DNA of 64,000 nucleotides, taken from NCBI RefSeq assembly GCF_021917145.1, contig NC_061061.1, positions 12,494,204 through 12,558,203 of the forward strand, written 5' to 3'. The stretch is from Hypomesus transpacificus (lineage: Eukaryota > Chordata > Actinopteri > Osmeriformes > Osmeridae). A program made the translations under genes and the position numbers. Positions 44,122 through 57,078 of this stretch are shown here, piece after piece. The notes beneath the pieces were generated by a model, which made no database searches, was not told the origin of the DNA, and saw only the letters and a list, made by a program, of their open reading frames with translations. The first letter of the stretch is position 1. Each line of letters starts with the position of its first letter.

Positions 44122-47100
44122 ATGTCTCCCGATGAACTGGTTTACTTGGGAATTCTCGCTGCCTCCATCCCAATCGGATTTCTCTTCCGTTACCTAAGTA
44201 GGTTAAGTGTTCTTAAATAATGTTTCCACCGACATACACTTCCTAGTTTTTTACATAGTAAATGAATGGTTTGTGTGGAGAGTGTAATGTATAGGTTTGG
44301 TGTCCTCTTCTCCCAGGTCCTCCAGTGAAACAGAGGGCAGCGTTGCTCGTGGGACTTTCGATCACCATAGCAACATGTCAAATCCACACACTTCATTCTC
44401 TGATGACGGTGTTGGGAACATGGGTCATCATCAAAAGCAACTGGCAGTGAGTCAGCCATCCTCTATAGTTCATCACCAATACTGCCCACAGCAAAGTTTT
44501 GCATACACTCACAATCACACATTCAGCCTTCCCTTTTTACCTTGTTATTACCCTTACTGATGTAATAGGATATTCAGTCTTTGTTGTGTCTGTTAGGATG
44601 GCGCCCGCTCTGTCTCTGGGCTGGAGTTTCCTGTACCTCTTCTTCTTCCGCATGGTCACATGGTTTAACCTTCCAGCACCAACACCTTTTGCAAATGCCA
44701 TCCAGCTGCTGCTCACCTTGAAGGTACAGACGACACATGGTCGCAACGTTCCGCTCACTGTTACAACTAGGTATCGGGACGGACGATATTGGCTGCCACA
44801 CATTGCCAGGGCCCGTGAACACCCAACCCTGTAATCCCCCAAACCCTCTCCCCTTTGCATGTCACACAGATGGTCAGCATAGCCAATGAGGTGAAAAGTT
44901 TCCATGAGGAGAAGAAAAAGGAAGTGAGCTCGTTCTCCAAGTCCCCTGTCATTGGTGGACTATCTCAGGAGCCCTCCCTCTATGATATTGTAGCCTATAG
45001 CTACTGCTATGTGGGTATCATGACAGGTAAGGCCAAGGTCTTGGGTTTTTGTTGTTGATAGGATCCCATATTCCCCTCCTGTCCCATATTGACATACCAG
45101 ATCAGGGTCCACACTGCTCTTCTTCCACATGCATGTGTAGTCTGGCGAGACTGCATGATGTCTGGGAAGCAGGATGATGTTTATGGACCTCTTCTAAAAC
45201 TGGTTGTTCCCATCCTTGATTGTGATTGGCTATATCGCATTCCATGCCGTTGTAAAATCCAACATAACCTCACAGGTTGTCCTCATAACATTCTTTAACA
45301 TTCCATATTACTGCGCATCGAATATTTCAAATGGAAAAAGACGGCAAAGATGTCCATCTGGCTGTTGCGTGGCAACGATTTATGTAGGAACTATACTTTT
45401 TAGTAGCGGAAGAATGACGGTTTATTATTAAACTATTTTGTTTCTAATTGTTTTTATTGATGAAACCATATCAAATATTTGTAGTAACAGTTTCGCGTCG
45501 TGCCTAACAACTCCCCTTACCTGTTCTAAAATCAGCGTAAACCACGGACTCGCGGGGCTTATTGCTTAATTTTGCAACTGATTGGGTCCTTTCTGAGCAT
45601 TATGTCATGCTGTAGATGAGGAATGGGAATGAGCAGCATGAATGAGCTTGACTATCTGTGCTTGATTCAAATGTACTGTGTATGATTTGGCACCACCGAT
45701 TTGCTTTTCAACCATTTTAACTCTTGTTGTCTCTTCTTTGTCTCACTTTCTGCCACTAGTTCAATATTGTGAGTGAGTCCTCATATATTTTTCACTTCCA
45801 CTATAATTTTCTCTTTCCTGTAACTCTTTTTTTTATATTCTCACTCCCTTCATTTTACAACCCTCCCCAACTCCCAATCCTTGTGTCCAACCATGTTGTC
45901 CTCTAATGATCCCCAATCTGTGCTCAAATTGTGTATGTCCCCCTACCCTTGTTTTCCCACTTTCCTCTCCTTTCACGCTGCATCTTCATCCCTTTATCGT
46001 GTCCCCTCATCTCCCAAAAGGACCGTTCTTCCGCTTCCAGACCTACATGGACTGGCTGAGGCAGCCCAGGCCCTTGTCCCTGCCCGGCCAGGAGCCCTGT
46101 CTGCAGAGGCTCAAACTGGTGCCCGTGTACGCGGGTCTGTTCCTGGCTGTGAACTCTGTTTACCCCTTGTCATATGTCCGTACGGAAGAGTTCCTGGAGC
46201 ACAACTATTTCTTCAGGTATTAAATCGTGATTAAAATGGCAGCAAATGTATGCATTCCAGTCAGAAAGGTTTGAAAAAGAAAATCTACAAAAAGATTTTG
46301 TAAATAAGGTTTTCAAAAGTTGAAAATATATTTGAGATTTCTTTTAATCTTTTCATCGTCCCCGGGACAACGTCAATTTGAGCCCTGGTCACAAGGGTTT
46401 TGCAGTTGAAGGCAAAATGCATTGATTCATCTTACCGCTTTGATTTCTCCTCAGGTGGCTTAAGTCCCAACTCAATTCGGAGACAAAGAGCTAATCTTTT
46501 TTATTTACAATTCCTTTTATTCGAATTCTCTCTCTTCCCTCTCACACGTTCCTCAGGTTGTTCTACATGATACTGGTGTTCTTCGTGTTCAGAATGCGTT
46601 TCTACGCAGCGTGGTGTGGAGCCGAGGCTGGCTGCATCAGTGCAGGGTTGGGTTGCTACCCACAGGGGGCGCTGTCCAAACCAGGAGGAGGCCCTACTGT
46701 GAACTACAGGTATTGTTTTACTGGACGGTTTGTTGCCACTTAGTAACAGCGTACAAGTTCAGTGTGTTAAGAACTTGATCATAAAATGACAAAACATATG
46801 TTCCTGTGTATTCTCGTGTGGGGAGTCAGATGGGTGACGGCTTAGAGAATAGGACTATTAATCAGAATGTTGCCGGTTCGATTCCCGGACGTGAAAAATT
46901 ATGTTGTGTCCTTGGGCAAGGCATTTCACCCTACTTGCCTCGGGGGGGAATGTCCCTGTACTTACTGTAAGTCGCTCTGGATAAGAGCGTCTGCTAAATG
47001 ACTAAATGTAAATGTGTCCAGTCTGGATCCGGACGTTCCTGCCGTGTATGACTTCAAGACCATCCAGAACATTGACTGCTACAACACAGACTTCTGTGTG

Positions 47101-47980
47101 AAGGTCCGTCACGGGATGCGCTACTGGAACATGACTGTGCAGTGGTGGCTGCATCATTACATCTACCCCAACTCACCCTTCAAAGCTTATACACTCCGGT
47201 AAGATCTTCCACCGTCACCATCGTAGTACCCTAAAGTGGATCTATTCACCTGCTAACCACACGTTGCTCCCCGATGGGCAGGCCAGCACCTTGCATGGCA
47301 GCTCTGTCGCTTTGAGTGTGTGTGTGAATGAGAGGCAACATGTAAAGCACTTTCTGGGAGTTTTCCCTTGTCTTCCTTGAGGGTTTAGGTTGGTTGAGGG
47401 GCAGTTCTATAGGCGCATGTGAAGCCCTCTGTGACATGCTTGCGTGTAAAAAGGTCTATACAAATACATTTGATTTGATTTGGGTGTACCGTAAGGTGCT
47501 CTGTATAACATCACTCCATTTACCATTTCTAACTGTCTGTCTGTTTCTCTCAGGGCTGGTTGGACCATGTTCATCAGTGCATACTGGCATGGGCTCCATG
47601 CAGGGTACTACCTGTCCTTCCTGACCATCCCCCTGTGCATCGCGGCCGAGTCGGCCATGGAGTCCTCCGTCAGGGCCAAGCTGGGGCCTCGAGGACAGAA
47701 TATCTTTGACTGGGTCCACTGGTTCCTCAAGATGAGGGCCTACGACTACATGTGCATGGGCTTTGTCTTGCTGAAGGCCAGCGATACCATCAACTACTGG
47801 AGCTCTATCTACTTCATCATCCATGTCATCGCCGTGGGCTGCATACTGCTGGGAAGGGTGACGAAGGGAGAGAAGAGGGAAGGAAAGAGGGTTGAGAAGG
47901 AAGAGAAGGTGGAGGGAGAGAAGGTGGAGGGAGACAAGGTGGAGAAGAGGAAGGAGGATGTTCGAGAAAAGACAGAATGA
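44122..47980 (+). CDS. mboat7: Lysophosphatidylinositol acyltransferase 1 (MBOAT7)
   Basis: Eight coding exons: 44122-44197, 44317-44446, 44597-44723, 44870-45026, 46021-46216, 46557-46709, 47022-47198 and 47554-47980. They close in frame to 480 residues (human 472). It starts MSPDELVYLGILAASIPIGF. Many hydrophobic helices are visible. The MBOAT catalytic residues are seen as N316 in RYWNMTVQWWL and H351 in SAYWHGLHAGYY, 35 residues apart as in human MBOAT7. The C-terminal tail is K/E-rich (about 40 residues, KGEKREGKRVEKEEKVEGEK...). MBOAT7 is an ER/MAM multi-pass enzyme that transfers arachidonoyl-CoA to lyso-PI, enriching phosphatidylinositol in arachidonate. Poly(A) signals are near 48777 and 48817. 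A SINE ends six bases before exon 47022. Confidence 0.97.
46824..47015 (+). mobile_element. tRNA-derived SINE, copy 2, abutting an mboat7 exon
   Basis: Same family as the copy at 8934: degenerate tRNA-like head (gatgggtgacggcttagaga..., gttcgattcccgg), block gtccttgggcaaggcatttc, tail gtaagtcgctctggataaga + gcgtctgctaaatgactaaatgtaaatgt. Only gtccag separates its end from exon 47022. Confidence 0.88.
47240..47485 (+). repeat. Probable retroelement fragment in mboat7 intron 7
   Basis: Contains the interspersed-repeat-like pieces gtgtgtgaatgagaggcaac, followed by atgtaaagcact, and ends aaggtctatacaaatacatt + tgatttgatttg, a tail often seen in fish retroelements. The family is not identified. 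Confidence 0.45.
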
Positions 47981-50725
47981 GTGTGAAACAGGGTTGGGGG
48001 ACGGGAGGAAGAGGTCATGTTTATTACAGTACTAACCCTGCATGTACTGTTTCTGCTCTTATTTCTCTTATGTTCTCTTATTTGGATAAGTTATTGGGAA
48101 GCTTTGCTAACTTAAGTTAAATCTGATCGTTGGCTGACAAGAATGGAACTATGTACAATTCATTTTTTCCAAGAAGTGCTGTAGCCTTGTCTATAGGTAT
48201 AAGTACAAAGGATGAATGTTTGAACTCTATATGAATGTCACTGTATGTTTGAATGTCACTGTATGTTTGGATCGCAGATGCGTCCTGGGACTGTACATAT
48301 TTGACCTCGCTCCCCTATGTACATGTGCTCAACCATTGTGTGACGTTATTTCAAGACCCAGTGAATCAGTTTACCTTTCAATGTTTTTTAATCCAGTCTA
48401 TTGGACAAAAGCACCTCAAAAAAGATGCGCAGAGGTGAAGATTCCTCTGTTTATCTACTCATTTAGTTGTTCATTGTCAAGTTTTTACTTAACTGGACAA
48501 GTGTTCTTCCTTTTCTACTGTGAAGACGAGGTCGATTCAAACAGCGACTTGTGTGTCCTGGTGTCCTGACCAACTACATTCCAGTTTTTTGGCAAGTTGT
48601 TGCGACTGTGTTTGTAGTTCTTGTTGAGAGGTTACAACAGACTTGAATTATGATGAGCACATACAAGGTCATAATTGTCTGTTGAATACACATGGAGGGG
48701 TATTTAGCTAAAAATGCAATTGTTAAATACAATTAAAGTATCCTGAAATTCTCAAGGACAGTATTCAGCTTAGAGAATAAAGAGGATTAATGAAACTCTT
48801 TAAACTCCATTCTTAAATAAAACTGAGCTTTATGCTGTATGGGTCTTAATGTAGAGCTTGGATCTGGGTTAGGGTTATCTGTACATCCAAGGTGTAATCA
48901 AACCTGGATATCTTGTTCTGATAGTAAATACCAAGTGTCAATTTGGAGTGTTTGACCAACCTTTTCCCAGCTCCAAATAGAAGAAAATATACTTAAAAAA
49001 TCTGGAGAATCCCAAAACATAATGCCACTTTAAATTAGGGCATGTATTGAAAAACAGAAAATTGGCGGAAAAAATGCCTTATGGTACGGTTGTGATTGTT
49101 GTAGATTTGGATGATGTTTTCAGCTTGGTCCTCTGTCAAGATGTGTAAATGAGGGTTTTCATTTTTCCTTTTCTCGTCTTTGATTGGTCCTTCACCTTTT
49201 CCTCTTCTGTTTTTAGTTGTTGCTTAATAGTGATTCAAGTTGATCAATAGGTATTTATTTTGTGCTGTGTATGACACAGATTGACTTAAATTATACCCAA
49301 TTCTGTAAACAGCAGGTGCATGAGAGAATAGCTAGATTAAGGTTGTGCACTTTACTGAGAACAGCAAGTCACTGGGACATAGCAAGCCCTTTCACTGCCA
49401 TACATCCCAACTGCCATCAGGACCACACAGGGTTTGGACCAACGTGTTTAACTAGATATGAATAAACTCAGCATTCTTACCTATTTAACTGACCTTTAAT
49501 CAACAGTTTGATATTATAAGATAATGTTGCGTGTCAGGCACTAAGTAAAGGCTATACTTTATTGGTTTGCTTTGTCTTCCAGAGATATTATCTTTCCAGT
49601 TGCTTTCTCACAAAACAGGTTTCTCGGTTTGTAAGTAATGGGCTGCTCTGAGAGTAGAATTCATGAAACCTTACACTTTATTTCCATGAAGAATCGTGTT
49701 AAAATGTAATTTCATTTTATATCTGTTCTTTAAAGTAAAAATATTTGTTTTGATCAGCCATTTTGCATTCAAATCCAAAATGATGTAGAACTTTTGTGCA
49801 TGTGATTTAATCTCCGAACTATTCAAATTTCTTCTGTATTTTATGGTGTATATTCGTGTTTAAATCTTTTCACCTGAATATTAGTATGATTGTTTCCCTG
49901 CCTTGTAACTGTTACAAACAAGCTCACCGCTTCCACACAGATTCTTTGCCTTTGTGATTATTTAGTAGTTCAGTTTATCTTGCCTGAGTGTGATAATCAT
50001 GTGCATATGGTCAATGTTTTTGAGTTCAGTCTTGCACACACTTTAACTTTAAAGTTTAAAGTTACTTTAACACTCTAGTAAAAACGTAAACATAAAGGAA
50101 GAACGTATTGTCTTGTTAAATACAATGTTGACCAACTCAATAAGACACACACACTCACATAACAGAACAAAAGGTACTAGCTTGGACAAGACCCACCTTA
50201 CAGAGGTTAATGAGTTAAACTTTCAAGGAAGTACTATAGCAGCACTGATGGTGTTAGCATAGGAAGCAAAGTCCAAGGACAGAGGGAAAATGAATACGGG
50301 TTCCCGAACAGGTAACATTTCCTTGTTGAACATCAGCTCTGTTGCCTTCCCAAGAGAGTTCTGGCCATTCCCAGACATGTACTACTGCTCTGCTTGTCTT
50401 TGAGACCAAGACGACAGCATCGTTTTTTTCTGAGTTCATAAAAAACTGGTGAAATCCCCTCTGATATATGGAGTTAAAGAGACAAGTCTCCACTGTGGCT
50501 GGTGAGTTGTGTTGCTGTAAAGAGGTGTGGTCCTTTCTAAAACAGTTGTGTGCGTTTGTTCTTTGTTCTTTCATTGCTAAGGCTACCCTCTTTTGTACTG
50601 TATAATGCAGGGTAACTGTATCGCAGCCCTTGTTTTGTTATTATATAACACCAAATGTAGCTATTTACAAAAATGCCGAACACCTAAAGCCACATATCGT
50701 TTAAATACTTCCTGTTATCGTTGTC
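47981..50725. other. mboat7 3' UTR and intergenic DNA to tmc4
   Basis: AATAAA occurs at about 48777 and 48817. The region is A/T-rich with no conserved open frame. A non-coding tmc4 exon may lie between about 50480 and 50620, but I cannot define it. Confidence 0.5.
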
Positions 50726-53700
50726 ATGGTCTCTTTCCCAGGCAACGGTTACCCTGGTGCCCAGCAATCTCTGAGGTTACGGAGGGCTCTCTCCAGTGCA
50801 TCCAATCAGAATGGGCCCCAGTTCAACTGGGGATCCCACCCCGAGGAGGGGGAGGAGGGGGGAGAGTCGGAGTCTCACCAGGATCTCAGAGCCCTGCCGC
50901 TCCCCTTGGCCCTGAAGAGAGCCGTACGGTAAGGGGGCATTTTGGGCTTGTTATCATCTACAGCATCGTGGCCCTACCTGCACGTTAGAACGTCTATCCT
51001 GAAAGCAGTGCCAGTATTTCTCAATCAACTGTTTTTCTATCTTCCACAGTCCTCAGTTGTAAACCTTAAAGAGCTGAGCCTCATTACTTGTTTATGCGGA
51101 CACAAAAGAGGGACAAGTCTAGTTGGTCGTTTTGTGGTTTGGATGTGGTGGTCTCGTCTCCCTGATGTGTGGAGGGTGACACGGAGCGTTGCAATAACCT
51201 GCTCCATCCTTGTCCATCACAGGGAGGTGCAGCAAATGCGTGTCCCCGTGGTGACGAGCTGGGAGTCATGGAAGCGTAGCAAGGGCCGGTCCCTGAACAG
51301 GCTCAGAGAGAATGCCTCCGGAGGCCTGGCTTACATAGCTCTGTGGCGGAAAGCTCTGCAGAAGATAGGAGGTTAAAGACATTTAAGTTCACATACACAA
51401 AGAGTAAACTCACACAGATTCCATTTGCTTCTAGGCTTCTTGCTACGTCTTAGTGTATCTGACTTAAAAAGATCTTCTCAAATATGTGTGTGTTCAAGTT
51501 GTCAAAGGGAACTCTGATCTTTCATTAACCCTCTGCAGGTAACTTTGGCGGTGGTGTGCAGTCCTACTTCTTGTTCCTGCGGTTCCTTGTGATTCTTAAC
51601 TTCTTCTCCTTCCTGCTGATTGGTGGCTTCGTCCTCGTGCCCAGCATCGTGTTTAGAACCATCGGCAACAGCACCTTCAACAACACTGGTAAAAACATCT
51701 AACGTCACTGGTTATAACAGCTAATGATGTGTAATATCTGGTAGCTCAGACCGATCCTCCATTCACATTTCCCTCTGTGAAAATAACAGGTCGACTTGTT
51801 GTCCCTGGTTTTCCACAATTGGTTATGGTCCACGTCATCTTAGCCATGTCCTATTTGTGCAATTCAAGTCAAGTCTATACTCTCATTAATTCCACAACAC
51901 CAACTGTGTCAGGCTGCAATACCAAACAATTCCTTCTCACTTGCTCCCCGGAAACAGTATCCTAGCAACAGCTAGAGGTTGTGGGTCTTGTTGAATAAAG
52001 AGAGAATGTGCAAAGTTGTTGGTTCTGAGATTTGCCTAAAACTTTGTATGTCATAGAAGCACCTTGGTCATGGCTGATGTAAAGACATCAAACTTGTCCT
52101 TGCAAGTCACACTTGGATACACAATTGCAGTCACAGCATGTGAGAGGATCTCTTCATTTTGATTTTCAAAAGTCTGCGTAAGAACTGTTTGTATCTGTCC
52201 CTGTGTTTCTCAGGTCCTAAGGAGTGTTTGATCTATGACCCTAATCCTCAAGGCTTGTTGGTGTTCTACAATTACTTCCTGGACTTACTGTCTGGAACTG
52301 TGAGTAACGGCAAACTCAGTCCCCATGTTTGGTGGCAGTTCTGCCTTTGTTATTGATTTCTGACAGAGATAGGGTGTTGGGAGAAGACAGGAAATGTGTG
52401 GAGAGAGAGAAAGAGGATGACGTACGGTAAAGGGCCTGGGCTGGATTCGACCCCCAGGCCGCCACAGTGAGACCTCAGCCTACATGGTGCACTGCTACAC
52501 CGAGGTGCCCCTTTTAAGACAAGAGACGAGCAGCAGAATCAGGATCTTTAATTTAAACTCTCTGACTCATGTAGGAGACATGCCTCTCCTGCTCTGTGTG
52601 ACCCCTGACCCCTGACCCCCTGTTCCACCCCTTGCTCTCAGGGTTTCATGGAGTACTCCTACCTGTTCTACGGTTTCTATGACAACACGGTGGCTGAGAG
52701 CAGTGGCTTCACCTACAACATCCCCCTGGCCTACATCCTCACTGCTGTCTTCTATTTTGCTTTTTGCTTCATCTGCATCATTGTACGGTGGGTTTCTACA
52801 ACACAGACACAAGCTTATAGGTGAACGAGACCTTTAGTGGATTTTAATTGGCTATCGGGACCGCTGTTGTGCAAACACCCTGACCTGACTTCATGGCTTA
52901 GTGATCTGACCGGTGTCTCTTTGACGTGATTGGTCGCCCACAGCATGGGGAGCGCGGCTCGCGTCGCCGTGGCAACGGTCGGGGGTGCCGCCGGCAGTTA
53001 CAGCAAGCTGGTGTTCACCGGCTGGGACTATGGTTGCCAGGGAGACCGGGCCACCAGACTGAAGCAGAACAACATCCGGTATCAGTTTCAGGTCGGCCTC
53101 ATTTGACACAAACGATGTTGATGACAATGCACTGGGAATGAGAATGACCACAAAATCCTTCCACAGCTACAGAGAGGAGATTTACATTGGGTTACTCTTC
53201 TCTCTTATCCCTCTCCTCCCTCTTCTCCCTCTCCTCTGTCTTCTATCCTCCCTCTCCTCTCTCTTATCCCTCCCCCCCTCTCCCCTCTCTTCTCTCCTCC
53301 CTCTCCCCCCTATCCTCCCTGTCCTCTCTCTTATCTCTTATCCCTCCCCTCCCTCTCCTCCCTCTCCTCTCTCTTCTCTCCTCCCTCTTCTCTCTCTTCT
53401 CTCCTCCCTCTCCCCTCTCTTCTCTCCTCCCTCTCCTCCCTCTCCTCCCTCTTCTCTCTCTGTGTCAGGTGGACCTGGAGGAGGAGAGGAGACTGAAGAA
53501 AGCAGCCTCTCTGACGTTAGGTCAAACCGTTTGGCTGTACACCCTTCGCACCGTTCTGAGCCTGATCTGCCTGGGCCTCATCGGTGCAGCCTTCACCGCC
53601 ATCGCAGAGGCCACTACATTTAGCCAGGTCCGTCGAGAAGGGACCATTATAAATACATTTTTCCTCCCTGTAGTCCCTCTTCTAGCTTGTGTAGCGGTCA

Positions 53701-56244
53701 AAGGTAGTTGAGCAGTTATCCCAAATTCGGCCACTGTTTAATTCAGCCAAGAGAGAGAGAGTTTAAAATTGGGTTTGAGTCATGTGTTCAGTGGTTGAGT
53801 GTTTTTGTTCTGGACTCTTCCCCAGAGCCAGACAGGGGTGTCAGGGATCCAGGGCCTGTTATGGGAATACCTTCCCTCCATAGTGATGACCGCAGGAAAC
53901 TTCCTAGTGCCTTTCCTCTGTGACCAGATCGCCCTCCTGGAACGATACTCCCCCAGCACTACCGTCATAGTGGCTCTGCTCAGGTATCTCTGTGCAGGTG
54001 GGCATCAAGGGGACACGTACAAGTCGAATGTTCCATTTAAAATGACAAGTTTGTGTTCTGTTCTGCTGGTCTCAGGTCAGTGTTTCTGCGTTTGGTCAGT
54101 CTGGGTGTACTCCTCTTCACTCTGTGGAATCAGATCACCTGCTATCAACAGAAAGAGTTATGCCAACTGTGCCATTACAACTATAAGGAATATCCGGTAA
54201 TGACTCTCTTCCCCCGACCATGAGCATGCAGCCACGTACACTGACCCTAAGCAGAAGAGTCTTATCTTTCATTGTCACTGTCTGTGTGTCTGTCTGTCTA
54301 TGCTGAGGTAGTGCTGGGAGACCCGAGTGGGACAGGAGATGTACAAACTGGCCATTTTTGACTTCCTCACCACCATAGCTGTTCTCGTCCTGGTTGAGTT
54401 CCCTCGAAGGTAGGACTCGAAGTAAACTATGAACCCCTTTCTCATCAGTTTACCAGGCAACAACAGTAGTTGGCGTCCCATTTCTTAGGGATATGTAACC
54501 CTTACCCCTTAGTTTCGAGGGCCAAGGGCTAGGGGTAAACTAAGGGCTAGGTGTAAGGGGTAGGGGTAAGGGTGAGTATTGGGATTCGGCCTAGGTCTCA
54601 TTGGTTGACCTGCTCTGCATCGGTTAATTCTTCCTGGCTTCCTGACAGGATGGTGGTGGACCAATGTTCCTGTAAGCTGACCCAGTGGGTAGGGAGGCAG
54701 GAGTTTCTGGTTCCTACCAATGTGCTGGGTTTGGTCTACGGCCAAACAGTAGTGTGGACCGGAGCACTGTTTTGCCCCTTGTTGCCCCTTATCAACACCC
54801 TCAAGTTTGTTATCCTCTTCTACTGCAAGAAGGTCAGGCTCCTTAATCTACTGCGAGAATTTAAAACATAGGCGTCTGCGACTAGTACCGACCTTGTTTC
54901 TATCTTTCCTCTCTCCAGATCACTCTGTTCCAGAACTGCCGACCTGCCGTGAAGACCTTCCGCTCCACCACCTCCACTTTCTTCTTCCTGGTGGTGCTGC
55001 TGTTCGGCTGGAGCCTGGCCCTGGTAGCCATGATCTACAGTCTGGCTAAGTGAGTGTCAGACTAAGCTTCACTGTGGTTCATGTTGGCTTCACCACCATC
55101 CTTGTTAGTGGTCGTACATTTACGTTTAGTCATTTAGCAGACGCTCTTATCCAGAGCGACTTACAGTAAGTACAGGGACATTCTCCCCGAGCCAAGTAGG
55201 GGGAAGTGCCTTTCCCAAGGACACAACGTCATTTGGCACGGCCGGGAATCGAACCAACAACCTTCTGATTAATAGCCCGACTCCCTAACCGCTCAGCCAT
55301 CTGACCCCCAAATATAAAGTATATGCAAGGGCACCACAAATAATTTTGGGACCCATGAAAAGATTGCAGTCTCTCCTCCCTATTTGTGGTAATATCAGTT
55401 TTTTTTCATTCAACACGTTTTCATTCCAAGCTTTTCGTGTTGTGTGTTTTCCTCAGGATCCATCCCTCATGGAGCTGCGGACCTTTCCGTTCTCTCTCCA
55501 CCATGTGGATTATCATCCCCAACACCTTTGATACACTTTCTCTAACCACCAGAGACTTCCTCTACTATATAGGCTCCCAGGCTTTCTCCATCCCATTCTT
55601 TATCTTCTTTTGGTGAGTGATCTGTAGTGTAGGACGCTAGTAACATGTGTTGCTATATCAGTGGGGTTTGAGGGACATGCCTGTTCCCTTTAATATATAC
55701 AGAACACTATACGCAGGGTTCGAATTACAGGGGGGTGGGGCGTGGAGGGGGGTTTGACCCCCCTTATTAAGACTTTGACCCCCTCAAAAGGGGTCAAAAC
55801 AACAGGTCGGGGGGGTCGATACATTTATATATCGCCCTGGAGAAGAAGTTGACCCCCCCCCCCCGATTGTCATTGTATAATTTGCAGTCTGACTATACAG
55901 CTACCTAAACGCAGCGTGTGTTCCCTTGACAGTGTTGCACTGTGCTATGTAGCAGCCCTGGCCTCGGTTTATGGGAAGAGTGTGGCTCTTCTAAGGGCAC
56001 AGCTTAAACTGGTGAGTTTATACATCTGTAATTTCACATCTTGTGAAAGATAATTGGTTAAACTAGATTGCATGGCATTTTCCAAATACTGCAGGTGAGA
56101 TTTAAACTTTTCTTTTTTGGCTATTAGGAGGGGCGTGATAAGCAGTTCCTCGTCAAGCAGATTGAGGAGTTGAGTCTGAAAATGGGGGTTCAAAGAGGTA
56201 GAACGGATGACTATGGTGTTGATGCAACATGGAACAAAAACTAA
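50726..56244 (+). CDS. tmc4: Transmembrane channel-like protein (TMC4-like)
   Basis: Fifteen exons: 50726-50928, 51223-51371, 51539-51688, 52214-52299, 52642-52787, 52944-53091, 53469-53627, 53826-53983, 54076-54196, 54312-54409, 54649-54832, 54919-55049, 55457-55612, 55933-56011 and 56128-56244. They close in frame to 694 residues (human TMC4 about 712). The TMC-family signature [18 protein letters not shown] is at the exon 9/10 join. Around ten hydrophobic segments are readable (for example [40 protein letters not shown]). The conserved [14 protein letters not shown]-like block follows. TMC proteins are anoctamin/TMEM16-related membrane proteins; TMC4 has been described as a voltage-dependent chloride channel. 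Position next to mboat7 and leng1 matches human TMC4. The ATG at 50726 overlaps a good acceptor (ctctttcccag|G at 50741), so the true start may lie in an upstream exon. Confidence 0.9.
53186..53466 (+). repeat. Polypyrimidine tract filling tmc4 intron 6
   Basis: About 280 nt almost entirely of C and T (cctctcctccctctt variants) running directly into the acceptor tgtgtcag at 53468. The intron is 53092-53468, so three quarters of it is a pyrimidine microsatellite. Confidence 0.93.
54490..54585. repeat. Inverted-repeat element, cccttacccct...aggggtaaggg
   Basis: In tmc4 intron 10. Contains acccttaccccttagtttcg, then a gggccaagggctagggg core and several inverted copies (actaagggctaggtgtaagg, ggtaggggtaaggg). 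It resembles low-copy fish MITE sequence. Family not identified. Confidence 0.5.
55115..55310 (-). mobile_element. tRNA-derived SINE, copy 3 (minus strand)
   Basis: In tmc4 intron 12, reverse orientation. The complement of the tail (tttagcagacgctcttatcc + agagcgacttacagtaag), the central block and the B box (gggaatcgaaccaac) are all present, ending at the complement of the tRNA-like head (ccctaaccgctcagccatct). Confidence 0.88.
55728..55868. repeat. G/C-tract repeat with ggggggtttgacccccc palindromes
   Basis: In tmc4 intron 13. It has alternating G-runs and C-runs (ggggggtttgacccccctta, gaccccctcaaaaggggtca) that can fold back on themselves. Possibly transposon-derived; unidentified. Confidence 0.5.
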
Positions 56245-57078
56245 ACTTCTAAATGGCCACATTCCATATTAACGTCGCCAATTACATTTTACGTGTGTCC
56301 CGATCATGTCACCACTTTGATGGAATTTATTTTTGATGCAATGAATATTATTGAATGTCTTCTTTTTTCTTTCTTTTTTACCTAGAAATCTCTTAATAAA
56401 AAAATAATTATGTATTGCTCCCCCTGGTGCTCTATTTATAAAATTGTTGAGCAGACTTTTAGGACTGAAACACTGCTTCAAGTTTTTCTGCTTTTATTTG
56501 CTCAGTGGTCATAGAAACATTTAGCCTTCAGAATAAGAGCAGACTGCGATGTGCCATAACTTTAGTATTTTATTATCTTAATCATGTTCATTTAACTATA
56601 TCGTATGTATTTTCCTACTCTTTGGGTATTAACAAGTTTAACGCATTACGTTCAAATAATTAAAATCACCATTTGTCTCATGAACTTTATTTCGAAATAT
56701 TTGGAAGAAATCAACCGGAAATGTGATTGAGGCTAGCTTCATCTTTTTCTATGGCTCTGGCTTCACCCAACTGCAATAGCTGGTGGTTTTTCAGAGTTAA
56801 GTCTGTCTAGCTTTTCATGTATTTCTTGTTTTCTCCGACGTATTCGGTTGGAGGGAACCTCGGTACTTCACTACTCAACGATCCAGTTGAACTTCTGCGG
56901 TATGAACAGCTTTGCGATAAGAATTGAATAAGGGAACTGGATGTACTGAACCAAGCTAGCATCGGGGTAGCTAAATAACAAGCTGACTAGCGTGAGGTAT
57001 ACCTGGCAAGAGGAGAACTAGCTTGCGAGCTACGCGTGTGTTCACGCAGCAATCTATAACATCCTATCTTTTTGAAAA
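56245..57078. other. tmc4 3' UTR and leng1 promoter region
   Basis: A poly(A) signal (cttaataaaa near 56393) is plausible for tmc4. The leng1 promoter and 5' UTR should lie between about 56700 and 57078. No other feature is visible. Confidence 0.5.
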
